Shown piece after piece: positions 55,100-64,000 of a stretch of DNA of 64,000 nucleotides. Below the pieces are notes generated by a model. That model had not been told where the DNA came from, did no database searches, and saw only the letters and a program-made list of their open reading frames with translations. How positions within the stretch are numbered: position 1 is the stretch's first letter; each line of letters starts with the position of its first letter. The position numbers and the translations under genes were made by a program. Source of the stretch: Symbiodinium kawagutii (Eukaryota; Sar; Dinophyceae; Suessiales; Symbiodiniaceae); the NCBI GenBank assembly GCA_009767595.1, contig VSDK01026241.1, positions 118,611-182,610 of the forward strand. The letters are read 5' to 3'.

Positions 55100-55355
55100 C
55101 TTCAGACGGCAGGGCTCGCCTTGTTTGATCCGTGCAACCCGAAAAAAACACCATGAATCGCTGACGAGGAAACTACCAACGACAGGGAAACAACAAGCTT
55201 CTGCGGAGCGAAAGGCGGAAGGGCGCAGTGACCAACTACATTGCTCTTTGGTGAGAATTTTCTACTTCCAGGTTTACCAAAGGGTAAGAGTTGCAATTTT
55301 CATGATGAGCATATCATCCGACATGGCTGAATCGTTAAGATCGGTTCGCAGGTTG
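55100..55355 (+). repeat. Conserved dispersed element of Symbiodinium type
   Basis: The sequence translates in parts to RKLPTTGKQQASAERKAEGR and, in another frame, GENFLLPGLPKGKSCNF. I recall both phrases from many unrelated Symbiodiniaceae gene predictions, so this is probably a repeat or retroposon and not a gene. The frames do not join, which agrees with that. Confidence 0.5.
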
Positions 55356-55517
55356 GCATAGCATCCAACTTCTGTAGTTCTTGCTGCTTCAGCCAACAGT
55401 CCCTACCCCAACCTGACATGCTTCGCTGCTTGGATCAGCTACAGCCAACCATCAGCTGCTTCTTCGCGGGTTGGAACAGCTACCCCCACGGCTACCATCA
55501 ACGCCACGCGGCCGCAG

Positions 55518-55648
55518 CATCCAAGGAGGTCTTCCCCATGATGATGTCCGAGTGCCACAGTTGATCAATGATCACTGCGTCCTGGCATTTCAGCGGCTGG
55601 GATGGCAGGTTTGCGGGTGCACCAAGGGGCGCGGGGCGGTGATCGAAG
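55518..55648 (+). CDS. Exon-like island, unknown
   Basis: 131 bases lie between a GGCCGCAG acceptor and a CGAAG|GTATCC donor. The frame reads IQGGLPHDDVRVPQLINDHC, then VLAFQRLGWQVCGCTKGRGA and V-I-E. Two other frames across this island are open, one on each strand. The paired splice sites favour this one. No family is recognised. Confidence 0.4.
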
Positions 55649-56099
55649 GTATCCAGGGATTGATGAGTTTGATGATGCTGTGATGCTTGAGAATGAGTGG
55701 TTCAGCAATGGCAAGGGTTGATCAATGCCAGGATGATGAGCAACGAATCGAAAAACCCTCGAGAGCCAATGCAAAGCTATCTTGCCAGAATCTGAACAAA
55801 ATCCTGATTGATAGCTGACTTCATTGTGCTACATCTTCTGCAGAAACCCACGTCGTGAACCATGACCCCCGTTGAATTCAACTGGATATTGCTTGCGGAT
55901 CTCTGGTAGTGCACTTCGAAAAGCTCAACTCCATCAACTCCCAACTTCGAAAAGCTCAACTCCCAACTTCTTCTAACACTTTTTCGGAAATGGGTGATAA
56001 CTAAGTATCCACAAATTGATGATTACAACCCATCAGAACCCATCCTACAATTCTTGCTCAGTCGGATGTCCATTAGATATCCCTTTTCTCGATGACAGA

Positions 56100-56156
56100 A
56101 GGTCCCCTCCGCCGACCAATGAGTGAAAAAACGGTGTTTGAAACCACCAACCAGAG
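56100..56156. mobile_element. Half copy of family A
   Basis: Only the right end is clear: ACGGTGTTTGAAACCACCAA plus CCAGAG. Confidence 0.45.
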
Positions 56157-56770
56157 TATGACCATGATGATCGCACTGGGATAACATCGCAACTTGAGTA
56201 CCAACATGGTGTAATTGAATAGATAGGTTTCCAATGTTTTGAGATGTTAACAAGGGGCATTGGGGCCTGACCACGTTTCGATACCATGAATCAACTCAAG
56301 CAAACCTCCACGGCAGAACTCTGGAGTACCAATCACCATCAACATTGCAGTTGTGAAAACAAGGATTCCCAACCACAACCAACACTAGCCACCATAGACA
56401 AGTGATTGTTTGGTTGCACGTCCAAGTTTGGCGGTAGATTGCAGCACTTCTTACACCCTATCTAATCTAATCAAAATCTATGTCTGCTCAGCAAGTTGAA
56501 GCACCATATCACTAAATTATCCCTGCTACTGCATTGCAGGGTACCAACCAACATCACTGCACGACTTGCAGCGGTTCATGGCTTACTATCAACCTCCAAC
56601 AAACCGAAATATCAACTGTTAACATGCTGATTGCCATCCTTTGCCAAACGTAGCAGTCATAACTTGCGTTAGATCACCCCGGACAAGTTGCCGGAATTCC
56701 TGTCACAACTTGGGTTAGTTCACCTGCTAGTTTCCCCAACAACTTGCATGGGGTGAACTAGCAGGTGAAG

Positions 56771-56967
56771 CACCCAAGTCATAACGCTGTAGGCAGGTGA
56801 ATCGCACCACCACCTGCCCCCGGGGCCGCTGCTTAGGCCCACTGGTCCTGCACACCCTCAGGTCCCGTGAAGATGCCATTGCTCTGCACAGTTTCCCGGC
56901 GATGCCGTCGCGCCAGCACGATGACTTCATCGTCCTGGAGCGCGGCACTTCATCGTCCATGCCCTGA
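56771..56967. other. GC-rich exon-like island, strand unresolved
   Basis: The minus reading 56856-56963 has a GTTTCAG acceptor and AGG|GTGTGC donor, with GMDDEVPRSRTMKSSCWRDG then IAGKLCRAMASSRDLR. The plus reading to TGA at 56967 gives TLRSREDAIALHSFPAMPSR then QHDDFIVLERGTS. Splice signals favour minus. Confidence 0.4.
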
Positions 56968-57056
56968 AACTCAGTAAACACCACTGATTTGCCAAGGAAG
57001 TAGTCTAGTAGCCAACGATGAAAAATTGCTTAGTCTAGTAGTCTAGTGGTCAATAG

Positions 57057-57245
57057 GCCCATGAATCTGAATTCGTTGCCGTGAATCACGGTCCAGCGGA
57101 GGCTCACCAAGCCGGCGAAGCCCATGACCAATATCCCGCTGCAACCACCGATGAATCACCGGCCACCCAGGCGGACGCCCAACGGCGCGGTCATGCCTTG
57201 ATCAGCAAGGAGGGGTTGATGCTCGATGCTTCGACACCACCCTGA
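57057..57245 (+). CDS. Probable terminal exon, acidic protein, strand not certain
   Basis: After a GTCAATAG acceptor the plus frame runs 62 codons to a TGA: AHESEFVAVNHGPAEAHQAG, EAHDQYPAATTDESPATQAD and so on. It is Ala/Glu/Asp/His-rich with about 40% G at codon position 1. The codon-aligned minus strand gives a hydrophobic stretch (GILVMGFAGLVSLRWTVIHG) interrupted by a stop. Plus is preferred because it is longer and uninterrupted. Confidence 0.4.
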   Translation, partial: AHESEFVAVNHGPAEAHQAGEAHDQYPAATTDESPATQADAQRRGHALISKEGLMLDASTPP

Positions 57246-58813
57246 TCCATCAGCTCTAAGCGCATGTCCATCGCCCTCACCAGCCGCGCGGGCAGAGGGG
57301 AGCTGCAGGTACCCAAGTGCAACCCAGTTGGTTGGAAACGTGGAAGTTGTGTACACCAAGAACTGGTGATTTGTGATCTAGGTGATTTATAGTGGGATGT
57401 CTCTGATTTATCTCAAACAACATGGTTTGATTGTTGACCTTAGATCGGCTCCTACAACATACCGAACAGAGCGGACAAGGCCTTGCATGGATCGCCTGTG
57501 AACGATCTATGTGAACGATCTATGGTTCCCTTGTGCACGTGCATATCAAAAAATGTTCCTCTCAACGACATCGCTTCAGATAAAACCTGTTTGTTCAAAT
57601 CAAGTTGCGCAATCAAATTGGATAAATATTGTATTCTTTCAAATAATCAAGTTGCGCATCATTCACTCATCACCCCAACTTCATGATGCTCCAGTTGATT
57701 CTCCGGCGGACCATCGACGATGATCATGAACCCGTTGGCGATTGAACGGTTTGTCTTAACCATTGTGAAATATCGCTTTACGTGTTTACCATCATTTTAC
57801 TTCTTGTAACAAAGAAGGGTGACCGATAGCCACAGCACATGCCTGCACAGTATGATTTGACATCAAAATATGTAATTATACACAAACATACAACAATTTA
57901 TGTACGTCCGCTATAACATGAATAAGATGCCCAGATCGTCGCATCTCTGTATATATCTTAGGTACATCATGGTTCGCGTGTGTTTGTGCAATCTGCATAC
58001 CTATTAAGAACACTTCATAGTCTGTAGACTCCATAATATGATGCATAAAGTATGCATGCGATATATAGTCAACGCTGCATGCTGCTCCCAGCGGCCGGTC
58101 GTCAATGGCAATTTGAGCTGGAAGCTCCGGCATGGCTGGAGAGAAAGCCTGGTTGCACCGAGGGAGCAGTGCTTCATCAGTCGTGCGAAATGATGGCAAG
58201 TGATGGTACCATCACCAGCACTAAGCTTTACCCTTGTGAGTGATAAATAATGACAAATGATGGTTACCATTGGTCAATTACGGTTTATATTGGCTAAATA
58301 TTGGTTGTCACCAACAGAATTCACACGGGAAAGCTCAAAGAAATGCTTGGTGTCTCCACTGCGGCTGGTAACAAAATCTGGAGTAACAGCCGCTAGCCAT
58401 TATTGTCTGGTGATTCACAATGTTTGTTCCATGTCGTTCTATTCACATGTGTCATGAACTACATGCACATTACATGTCAATTATCACAATTGGATGGGAA
58501 TTTAAGATAATCTAAGATTCATGAACATGCCGATATTAACTTTCCTGATGATTTATGGGAGTACTGAGGCCACAAAGTCACAAACATGACTCCTATCAAA
58601 CATGACTCCTATGGTGGAGAAGAAACGCAAGCATCATCGTAAGGATAATCATTTTATGCAGCAATGAATTGGCAAAAACAAAACGCTTGGCCACAACAGA
58701 AAACAGCAGCAGCAACACTTTGATAAACGCAGCAACAACTAATGCAACAACAAACATTCGTACTACCACTACTACCACTACTTCAACTACTTCTATAACG
58801 CACAACAACAGCA

Positions 58814-58815
58814 AT

Positions 58816-58894
<79 letters not shown>

Positions 58895-59050
58895 GCTGCT
58901 GCTGCTGNNNNNNNNNNNNNNNNNNNNNNNNNNNNNNNNNNNNNNNNNNNNNNNNNNNNNNNNNNNNNNNNNNNNNNNNNNNNNNNNNNNNNNNNNNNNN
59001 ACCACTACCACTACCACTACCACTACCACTACCACTACCACTACCACTTC
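58814..59050. repeat. (CTA)n-(CTG)n microsatellite with 93-N gap and (ACCACT)n
   Basis: CTA triplets (58814-58892), then CTG (58893-58907), then N at 58908-59000, then eight ACCACT hexamers. The gap falls inside the repeat, so its true length is unknown. Confidence 0.95.
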
Positions 59051-59859
59051 ATCTCCTTCTACTGCTTCTGGTGCTACGATGACTGCAAGTGTTACAAATA
59101 CTGCTGCAGTATTGAGTGCAGGAGAGCACCTGCCTGATTGGCTGTAGAGTTCTACTGCTCGTTTGGTGGCAACTCCTAAAATAGATTATCATGTTCCCAA
59201 CAAACAACCTGGTAGATCCATGACTGGCAATGCCCAATTGTGGACAGCCCCACATTTAGTGGGTTGCATGTAACAGGTCAAAGGGTCTCCAACCATTCAA
59301 GTTTGACCTAACTCTTACCTGTGAACGAGCAAATGAGCCAAAGGAGTATTCCTCATTGTTGTTGGCAGCTCACCTCATTCTCTCGTCTCTACGCAAATGT
59401 ATTATAAATTGACTCCCATGACAGGAGCGTTATCCACAGCTGTTGCGTTTGTCGCAGCACTTGTTGTCTTGGTCACGTCTCCATCTGGAAGTCAAACACT
59501 TTTCGGATTCCAGCTACAGATGGTCACCAACCACCATGATCTGTGAGGGTTCAGCGTGATCGTCTTTTCCACAGTCATCATTCCATGAATGCAAAATGCT
59601 TGGGGTACAAAGAAGGATGTGTTACAATTGCCTGTCCTGCATCCTCCATCCAATCCATAGAATCAGGAATAAGCAAGGGTCAAGCTTCAACCAAGTTTTC
59701 ATATTGGTCAGTTATGACTTTTTGCTATTGCTTTCTGATCGATTTTCTGCTAATCATGGTTCATAAACCATTTGTTGCTTAATCATATTCCACACTGTTC
59801 AGATGTGTCTTGATTATACCCCACATGGTTCAGTTTTATATCCTATTTTGTGGGTGGTT

Positions 59860-60140
59860 ATCCCCTATCAATGCTCATTATTAACATTAACCATGAGAGT
59901 TGTTGGTTGAATCTTGCTTAGAATATGGTTCACAACTGTATCTTTGCTATTATTAAAACCATTACTAACCATTATTGGTTGCTTATCATCCCCTATTATT
60001 AACCATTAATCAGCTAACCAATAATTATGAACTAACAATTAACTAATAATTACTTATCCCTTATTATTAAACATGGTTAATAATGGTTAATTAATAACTA
60101 TTGGTTTGCTATTGTTAACCACTATTAACCATGTTTAAAA
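59860..60140. other. AT-rich TTAACCATTA-type DNA, no gene
   Basis: Dense ATTATTAACCATTA and AACTAATAATTA motifs. No island until 60180. Confidence 0.5.
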
Positions 60141-60186
60141 CCATCAATCAGCTAACCATAGGCATTAAAGCCATCAGCCAGGCGAC

Positions 60187-60307
60187 GGGATCTGGGATGA
60201 AGCTGAAGCCCACAAAGCACACTGCCAGGATGAAGGGCACCGCCAGGCGCGCGCGGGTGTGGGCGGCCCACCAGCGCTGGATGGGTTGTTGGATCAGCTT
60301 CGCTATC
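60187..60307 (-). CDS. Exon encoding a membrane segment, unknown transporter-like protein
   Basis: After a CCGCCAAG acceptor the minus frame reads IAKLIQQPIQRWWAAHTRAR and then LAVPFILAVCFVGFSFIPDP to a GTCGCC donor. A basic/aromatic stretch followed by a clear 17-19 residue hydrophobic helix is typical of a polytopic membrane protein with the basic side in the cytosol. The plus frame is basic and less natural. It lies about 1.2 kb downstream of another minus-strand terminal exon, so it probably belongs to a different gene. Confidence 0.5.
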
Positions 60308-61019
60308 CTTGGCGGTGGACCAACTGATGGACCGAGAGAGAGCTTGAGAGTCAGGACATGATGGACCCAGAGAGAGGGTCAGGACATGTCAGGATGTTTC
60401 CAGCAATAAATTCCCCATATTCCAGAGGTTTTCGCATTCAGAATGACTGAGGTTGTCTGTGGAGAATGTTTTGTGTTCACATCTTCATGTTCAGATCAGT
60501 CCCACTGATGGGGGCGCCCAGGAGCCGCAGCTGATACCCACAGCAGAGTAGCCTTTAGTAGTGTTATACATAAAATCATTAGTTATCATGAGTTTCTTAA
60601 CACCAGTAGTGTCATGTATGAGTTGTCATGATTTATCATGACTTATCATGCGCTTATCAACAAAGTAGTGTCAAGAACCACAAAGTGAATGACAAATACC
60701 AGAGTCTAGTGAGTCATTCATGAGTGAACATGAAATGATCAGCACACGAATGTTGATTTATGAGTTGGTCAAGCTAGATTTGTCCATCAACAGTATCAGG
60801 CCATCTGTGATTCAATATCCGTGGCAATGATCAGGACTGACAGGCATGCGTTTAGTCTTCTTTAGTGAGAATCCATTCAGTAACTGGGAGTCTGTTTCTA
60901 CATGAGCACCAGGATCGCACGAATGATTCAACAACAAGCCAACGAGAGTGATGGTGATAGCCATGGCAATGATGGTCATGATAATGAGGAGGATGAACAT
61001 GAAAATGGAAATGAGGATG

Positions 61020-61056
61020 CATAATAATAATGATACGAAGAAGAACAAGAAGAAAG

Positions 61057-61108
<52 letters not shown>

Positions 61109-61248
61109 AAGGAGGAGGAGGAGGAGGAGGATGAGGAGGAGGAGGATTGTGACGATGATGATGAGGAGGAGGATGAGGAGGAGGAGGAGGATGATTGTGA
61201 CGATGATGAGGAGGAGGAGGAGGATGAGGATGAGGATGATGCTGATGA

Positions 61249-61289
<41 letters not shown>

Positions 61290-61295
61290 ATAATG
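61020..61295. repeat. (GAT)n-(GGA)n compound microsatellite
   Basis: GAT triplets (61056-61106) pass into GGA/GAGGAT mixtures (61107-61235), then GCTGCT and again GAT. The 202-codon Ile/Leu frame and the 129-codon Met/Arg frame are artefacts. Confidence 0.9.
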
Positions 61296-61464
61296 ATGAT
61301 AACTATCAGCATGACGACGGTCACTATGAGAATGTAAACATCAATACAATGGAAAATGATGACCTGGATATGCAAGATACACCTGCTTACAGTGGTAAAT
61401 GTGTCAATAGTGACTATCAACTACCGGTTTGCTCATGACAGCAATCCAAATGAAGGTATCGATG

Positions 61465-61557
61465 TCAAACTATTTCTTCAAGATTCCAGTCCTTGAGTTT
61501 CTCTAGGCTAGGAGGCTCATGGAGGCTCAGGGGGTCACTGACACGAACGAACGCCTC
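61465..61557 (-). CDS. Probable terminal exon, unknown
   Basis: A good acceptor (CTTTTGTTACAG) precedes 30 codons and a TGA stop: EAFVRVSDPLSLHEPPSLEK then LKDWNLEEIV. The acidic, helical C-terminus and codon bias are gene-like. It may follow the hydrophobic exon at 61807 in the same gene. The longer frame without splicing (to 61752) is less natural upstream of the acceptor. Confidence 0.5.
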   Translation of the reverse strand, partial: EAFVRVSDPLSLHEPPSLEKLKDWNLEEIV

Positions 61558-61806
61558 CTGTAACAAAAGACCAGGGCTCTGCAACGGTCTTGCTGAGGCA
61601 CAGGGTGGTGAGATCGACCGTCCGCAACCGTGGCAATGTTTCATGATGAAACATGACCATTCAACTGCTGAATTGGAAGGCGCGCCCGCTTCAAGTACCA
61701 ACATCGAAGTGGTGAGCACCCAAATTAAGATTGATGCTAACATTGATCTCAATTGGTCTGTATCAATGTAAATCTGGTACAGTGAACTAGTTTCAACCAG
61801 CCTTGG

Positions 61807-61956
61807 TCATCTGCAAGATGCGTCCATATGATCCAAGTCTGCAAAGCTGGACAGTCGGAAAGCGGCAACTGAACCAAGGAGCAGGTAGGCTGAGGCATAC
61901 GTAAACATGAGGAACCAAACGAGATTGACCTCAGATTCGTCGCTCATGACACGACA
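61807..61956 (-). CDS. Exon encoding a membrane segment, unknown
   Basis: From an AAAAG acceptor candidate the minus frame reads ACRVMSDESEVNLVWFLMFT then YASAYLLLGSVAAFRLSSFA and DLDHMDASCR to a TGA. One strong hydrophobic helix follows an acidic segment. The stop may be real or may lie past a GA- or GC-type donor. It fits a polytopic membrane protein together with 63214-63430 and 63552-63745. Confidence 0.5.
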   Translation of the reverse strand, partial: CRVMSDESEVNLVWFLMFTYASAYLLLGSVAAFRLSSFADLDHMDASCR

Positions 61957-61976
61957 CGCCTTTTGAGTCCCCGAAC

Positions 61977-62255
61977 ATGGGGATCTTACTAAGTTCACCT
62001 GTCGCTTGTAGGAAAGAGATCCCCATGATTTCAGCTTACGACTACGGACCAGGCTGTGAAACTGTGAACCCTGCAATCATCTCTTGCATCCACCCCATGC
62101 AGCCGAGAAACAAGACCCGTCTGTGGCCACACTGCATAGCACAAGAACTGGAAAACGTAAACCTAAACGAACGGCCAAAGAAACAACTTGAAGCATTATT
62201 GATGCCTATCCATGTGTTCTGCAAGTGTGTGTTCACCCTTCAGTTTCGGAAGTAG
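61977..62255. other. Open region on both strands, unresolved
   Basis: The plus frame (92 codons) contains CIAQELENVNLNERPKKQLE. The minus frame contains CAMQCGHRRVLFLGCMGWMQ. Either could be an exon; the minus one would fit the membrane-protein context. Confidence 0.25.
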
Positions 62256-62689
62256 CTTCTTCTGTCTTTGGTAAAACATGTTGATCGCAAAGGTGAAGCG
62301 GCCACCAATCAACCCAATCATCTGGGTGTAAATCCCAACAGCTTGAGGTACTCAACATCAGTGTGCAACAAAAAACTTATGAACACAGGAGAAAAAAGGG
62401 GGTTTTTGTCAGTGAACGGTACTTTGGTTTTTCTGGTCTTAGAACTTTGAACACATGAATGACAAATAAAATGCCAGATAGAAAACACATTCTGATGAAC
62501 AAGCTTCAGCTACGCCCCAAGGTGGGTCCCCCAATTCGTTGACGTAGGTCAGTGCACGCTTGCGTATCTACTCGTCGTGGTACAGCAATCGCTTGGAGTC
62601 TTTAACCAGGAATATAAGGGGCCAGCCATGCAGCCCTGTATCTGCGTCCCGACTGGTTCTTCATGGCTAACGACTGAAAATATCTCCGA

Positions 62690-62822
62690 AAGGCCAGAAA
62701 AAATGTCAGCATGATTCAGTATGCCATTTAGAAGGCCAGAAGACATGCTCAATTGAATGCCAGAAGATGTGCCAGATAGAATGCTAGTAAAAATGTCAGA
62801 AGATAAAACAAATAGAATGCGA
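62690..62822. repeat. Degenerate 24-bp GCCAGAAGA tandem repeat
   Basis: GCCAGAAGACATGCTCAATT and GCCAGAAGATGTGCCAGATA head units about 24 bp long; flanking units are more diverged. Confidence 0.65.
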
Positions 62823-63081
62823 CGTTCCCTCTGAGGCTGCTACTGCGTAGGAGTAGTTCTCCAAGAAATCCAACTTCCTCAGCACTGGTCACAAAAACTA
62901 TGTTTATACTTTTTTACGGATAACCAGCCATACTCCAGTAGCCAGAAAACGAAACCAGTTGGGTACCTCTCTCCAAGCTGGCTACAAGAGAACCGTCCAG
63001 ATTAACAACTCGATGGGCTGGGAATCATGGCGGTCGTTGTCTGATTCCGAAACAACTGATTTTCGTTGGCTACAACCTGAT

Positions 63082-63103
63082 TGTTACCTTGTACAAGGTA
63101 ACA
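63082..63103. repeat. Perfect 22-bp palindrome
   Basis: TGTTACCTTGT joined directly to its reverse complement around a GTAC centre. Confidence 0.85.
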
Positions 63104-63213
63104 CCTTAGGTAGCATCACCAACACACCTTTTATCTTGTACAACAATTTTACTGTACTTCAATCTGATCATTGCAGAATGGGTCTCTCAGGTTAGAAAAT
63201 GTTCCTTGGCAAG

Positions 63214-63429
63214 TCAGTCAGCCACAATTTTCAACATATTTTGATTGCTTGACTTCAGTGCCGTAAACCCTTTGGAATATCCCTCAACCCTTTTCCTAAG
63301 CCGCCACCACATGGTTGCAGTCACGGATAAAATTACCATTCTGGCTAGGTTCACAACTACTGACTTCGTATTGGTTGTTGTCCATTTCAAAGTCATGGCC
63401 AGTGAGTACAATCCGACAATAATGGTCAT
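63214..63429 (-). CDS. Membrane-protein-like frame, unknown
   Basis: The minus frame has TIIVGLYSLAMTLKW and VVVNLARMVILSVTATMWW, followed by a basic RLRKRVEGYSKGFTALK tail, which fits the positive-inside rule. No splice site pair was fixed. The plus frame 63245-63490 is also open. Its position between other hydrophobic minus exons supports it. Confidence 0.35.
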   Translation of the reverse strand: MTIIVGLYSLAMTLKWTTTNTKSVVVNLARMVILSVTATMWWRLRKRVEGYSKGFTALKSSNQNMLKIVAD

Positions 63430-63551
63430 TGCTTCATTAGTCTTCGCTCGTGTTGATGATTATCCCCTCACACAATCAATCTTTCACTAGTGCCATTCTG
63501 ATATCCATTGATTGATGAACCATGGTCAACCCATCAGAACAACCAACCAAC

Positions 63552-63745
63552 CAGGTTCCAATGTCAAAGGGGGTGACGTACGAGGTCAGGGGTGCATCCG
63601 TGGCAGGCGTCGAAAAGGCATAAGAAAACAGGGGCAAAGGCAGCGAGGGCAAACCCGCCAAGCCGAATAGAACCTGAGGCCGCTGGAGCCCCTGGTCTTT
63701 CACCGCCGAGGCGGCAGGCAAAAAATCCATGCATTGGCCGGTGAA
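63552..63745 (-). CDS. Exon encoding hydrophobic segments, unknown membrane protein
   Basis: Between a GTCGAAG acceptor and a CCTG|GTTGGT donor the minus frame reads FTGQCMDFLPAASAVKDQGL, then QVLFGLAGLPSLPLPLFSYA and SYVTPFDIGT. A Gly/Leu/Pro-rich hydrophobic segment is flanked by polar loops. Another minus frame (63564-63851) is also open. No family is recognised. Confidence 0.5.
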
Positions 63746-64000
63746 CTTCGACACTCCATGGGAACCTGGATCTTCTGATACTTGTAGGATCTTGGAGGTT
63801 CCCATCATGTATATGAGGTTCCCATCTGTTAGGATATTCTGATGATATCATCGGCTCTGATGATGTGTGCTGGTATTTGGATTGGTCATGTATCCGGAGG
63901 CTTGTGATGCTTGGGAGTTGGTGTTGATATCAGGCACTTGGTATGGACCCATGCCCGACAAAAGGACCCAACTTTGAAATTGCTCGAGTATGTTGTTGCT

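Noticed and set aside
60812-61420. 202-codon Ile/Leu-rich minus frame and 129-codon Met/Arg plus frame
   Set aside because: Both are produced by the GAT/GGA compound microsatellite.

Overview
The window looks like nuclear DNA of a dinoflagellate, most probably a Symbiodiniaceae relative. This rests on several weak-to-moderate signals. Gene density is very low, and short GC-rich exon-like islands sit in long AT-richer, repeat-laden DNA. The 46.7-47.6 kb repeat and the 55.1-55.35 kb element match, from memory, repeats common in Symbiodinium-type genomes. A TTTAGGG/TTTTAGGG telomere-like tract lies at 17.4 kb, there is a possible relict spliced leader at 45.59 kb, and a non-LTR-type RNase H relic at 6.85-7.7 kb. 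Nothing bacterial is present: no operons, rRNA, tRNA or CRISPR were seen.

The one gene I call firmly is an intronless minus-strand type II membrane protein of the alpha-1,6-fucosyltransferase (FUT8/GT23-like) kind at 22.5-24.0 kb. A truncated, degraded copy of its middle lies just downstream at 21.7-21.95 kb. The other named coding relic is the retroelement RNase H, broken by a 10-bp tandem duplication. Elsewhere I list exon-like islands, supported by an open frame, plausible AG acceptors and GT or GC donors, and codon or residue composition. Many of these islands are open on both strands, so strand is often uncertain. The better ones are minus-strand: a nuclear-type Cys/His motif exon (15.94-16.07 kb), exons at 10.5, 34.2, 35.7, 41.2 and 49.2 kb, a Cys-rich exon (52.0-52.2 kb), and a group of hydrophobic exons at 60.2-63.75 kb that may encode one or two polytopic membrane proteins.

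Layout: 0-6.8 kb degenerate CCATCA/CAACCA-rich DNA with a few islands; 6.85-7.9 kb retroelement; 8-15 kb repeats and one minus-strand island pair; 15.6-20.3 kb islands; 20.69-21.12 kb a TGA / TGATGAA composite satellite; 21.7-24.0 kb the glycosyltransferase and its fragment; 24-36 kb mostly repeats with scattered islands; 36.7-37.5 kb a GC-rich minisatellite ending in a 37-bp inverted repeat; 38-45 kb islands and palindromes; 45.6-47.6 kb a possible retroposed sequence, CTAT microsatellite and the Symbiodinium-type repeat; 47.8-57.2 kb islands; 58.8-59.05 kb a microsatellite with an assembly gap; 60-63.8 kb membrane-protein exons.

Two short families with terminal inverted repeats recur through the window: A, with GGTTTCAACCCC ends, and B, with GGTTTCTCAAAATAGGGG ends. 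Both look like non-autonomous DNA transposons (MITEs). Several copies lie 15-120 bp from exon-like islands, which makes an intron-borne or introner-like origin worth testing. Families C, D and E are short dispersed repeats with no recognised source.
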